43,548 nucleotides of DNA from Lachnospiraceae bacterium. GTDB lineage: Bacteria > Bacillota > Clostridia > Lachnospirales > Lachnospiraceae. Positions 42,605 to 43,548 of this stretch are shown one piece after another (position 1 is the stretch's first letter; every line of letters starts with the position of its first letter). The notes under the pieces are model-generated. The model did not search any database. It was given only the letters and a program-made list of their open reading frames with translations, and was not told the origin of the DNA. Where the stretch lies: positions 1 to 43,548 of the forward strand of contig SFNX01000028.1 in assembly GCA_004552595.1 (NCBI GenBank). Direction: 5' to 3'. The translations under genes were made by a program, and so were the position numbers.

Positions 42605-43548
42605 AAGCCAAACTCCTCAAAAACAAAATCGTCTTCATAATTTTCCAGCCCAACCTTTAACAAATCTTCCACGCTATCGAAATCATAATCAAGCAGCTCT
42701 TCTTTTGCATCAAAGACTTCCTCTTCAATAGAAGAAAGCAAATACTTTCCTCCCAAATAGTCAAGCCCTTCCTCGCTCTTAACCGGGACCCGTATATTCC
42801 CCTTCGGAATAAAGTCTACAATAGAATCTCCAAGAACATCCCAAGCAAAATCCCAATTAAATTGCCTGTAACCTTTGGCAAGTTCCGAACAATAAAACAA
42901 AAATTCTTTTCCCTCCATTTTCAGTTCGGTTACTACCTCTCGAATTTCTTCCCTTACAGTATCCACGGCCAAAAACCTAATCTCGTCATATTCGTCTCTG
43001 TTAGGCAAATTCAAATTTTCAAGGATACTCTCAACAACCTTCACTTGCTTCCTGGCAGAGTATTTCCTATACAACTCTTTAACTACTTTCAGCCTATCTT
43101 CTTGAACAAGAAATTCATCTTCATAACTTGGTAGCATGCTAATAGCGTTTTTATTAAAATTAATGTCAAAATCGACATTTTCAAACTCTTTACACAAGAC
43201 ATTCATGACACAAGGAGCCGTAATAAGTGGAGAATATTTCTGATACCTCCGGACAAGGTTCATTTCTTCCTCGGTCTTATTAGGTTTCACAAGTAGTTTC
43301 TTAAACTTAATTCCAAACCGACTCCGAGATTCTACGTTATAGCTGTCTTCATAGTGCTTGAATTGTTGATTTAACTCAGGATAAAGATATCTAAAGAAAT
43401 ATGGTTTTTTTGTAATGACCATAGAATTTCTTTTATATTTATCAGCCTTTACCGCGTCGGTATCGTCATCATTGATCCTCACCGGTTTTTTCCATTCCTT
43501 TGGGAGCTCAGGCGCGGCCGTACCTTTTATCCTATCAATTTCTTGTCC
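42601..43548 (-). CDS. C-terminal part of a large unidentified protein (runs off right edge)
   Basis: The frame is open from the right edge of the window to the stop at 42601 (315 residues seen). A GTG at 43482 could be read as a start, but the upstream codons continue in frame with protein-like sequence (EIDRIKGTAAPELPKEWKKP) and no ribosome binding site, so the gene extends outside. Distinct segments are KKPYFFRYLYPELNQQF, LVRRYQKYSPLITAPC and a very acidic C-terminus ending DDFVFEEFGL. I cannot name the family. The EID-x-x-K-G element near the edge faintly recalls the region after the catalytic barrel of phage single-chain RNA polymerases, which is speculation. Confidence 0.7.
   Translation of the reverse strand, partial: GQEIDRIKGTAAPELPKEWKKPVRINDDDTDAVKADKYKRNSMVITKKPYFFRYLYPELNQQFKHYEDSYNVESRSRFGIKFKKLLVKPNKTEEEMNLVRRYQKYSPLITAPCVMNVLCKEFENVDFDINFNKNAISMLPSYEDEFLVQEDRLKVVKELYRKYSARKQVKVVESILENLNLPNRDEYDEIRFLAVDTVREEIREVVTELKMEGKEFLFYCSELAKGYRQFNWDFAWDVLGDSIVDFIPKGNIRVPVKSEEGLDYLGGKYLLSSIEEEVFDAKEELLDYDFDSVEDLLKVGLENYEDDFVFEEFGL

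Noticed and set aside
1..43548. tRNA genes or CRISPR arrays
   Set aside because: I saw no cloverleaf with a TTC-type arm in the short gaps, and no regularly spaced repeats other than the in-gene 33-bp and 7-bp repeats.

Overview
This window looks like the late (virion assembly) region of a tailed phage or prophage, probably siphovirus-like, from a Gram-positive (Firmicutes/Clostridia-type) host. The reasons are strong AGGAGG-type ribosome binding sites before nearly every gene, tight ATGA overlaps, intrinsic terminators, moderate-to-low GC, a TP901-type tape measure and no visible sheath gene. Every gene I can support is on the minus strand, so transcription runs from the right end to the left end.

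Layout in transcription order (right to left). (1) 43548-41326: the 3' end of a large unidentified gene running off the right edge, then two small unidentified genes, one with a C-terminal zinc ribbon, closed by a hairpin terminator. (2) A good sigma70-type promoter (41223-41251) leads into a calcineurin-like metallophosphoesterase, followed by a strong terminator. (3) Packaging: a zinc-ribbon protein in the small-terminase position, then the large terminase. The terminase gene is split by a 990-nt group I intron carrying a LAGLIDADG homing endonuclease. (4) Head: a 145-aa protein, a portal-like protein with a C-terminal zinc ribbon, a ferritin-like helical protein, a membrane-anchored GAF-like protein, a prohead protease fused to an acidic scaffold, a head decoration-like protein and the major capsid protein. 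(5) Neck and tail: connector-like proteins, a tail tube-like protein with a disrupted 5' end, and a Cys-rich miniprotein with a strong terminator. (6) Accessory block (23090-20068): a two-gene cassette (holin-like + 'MGQ' protein) present twice in tandem, the first holin-like copy frameshifted, followed by a RuvC-like resolvase and an overlapping tyrosine recombinase. (7) A chaperone-position gene and a giant tape measure gene split by a second, ORF-less group I intron. (8) Tail tip: two large AT-rich, Asn/Thr-rich proteins, a collar-type tail fibre split in two frames by a 7-bp tandem duplication, and the start of another fibre-like gene running off the left edge.

The most striking element is the tape measure gene. 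Joined across its intron it would encode about 3,756 residues. Its first ~2,200 residues carry an RNA polymerase beta'-like active-site motif (DFDGD, residues 1269-1273, preceded by an INREP element) and then a RecB/Cas4-like PD-(D/E)XK nuclease signature. The conventional TP901-type tape measure core follows. My inference is a virion-borne transcription/nuclease cargo built into the tape measure and delivered with the DNA, analogous to the injected RNA polymerases of N4-like and crAss-like phages.

Four frame disruptions (tail fibre, tape measure 3' end, tail tube 5' end, holin-like copy) mean that this is a decaying prophage, that it uses slippage or phase switching, or that the assembly has local errors. 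The sequence alone does not decide.
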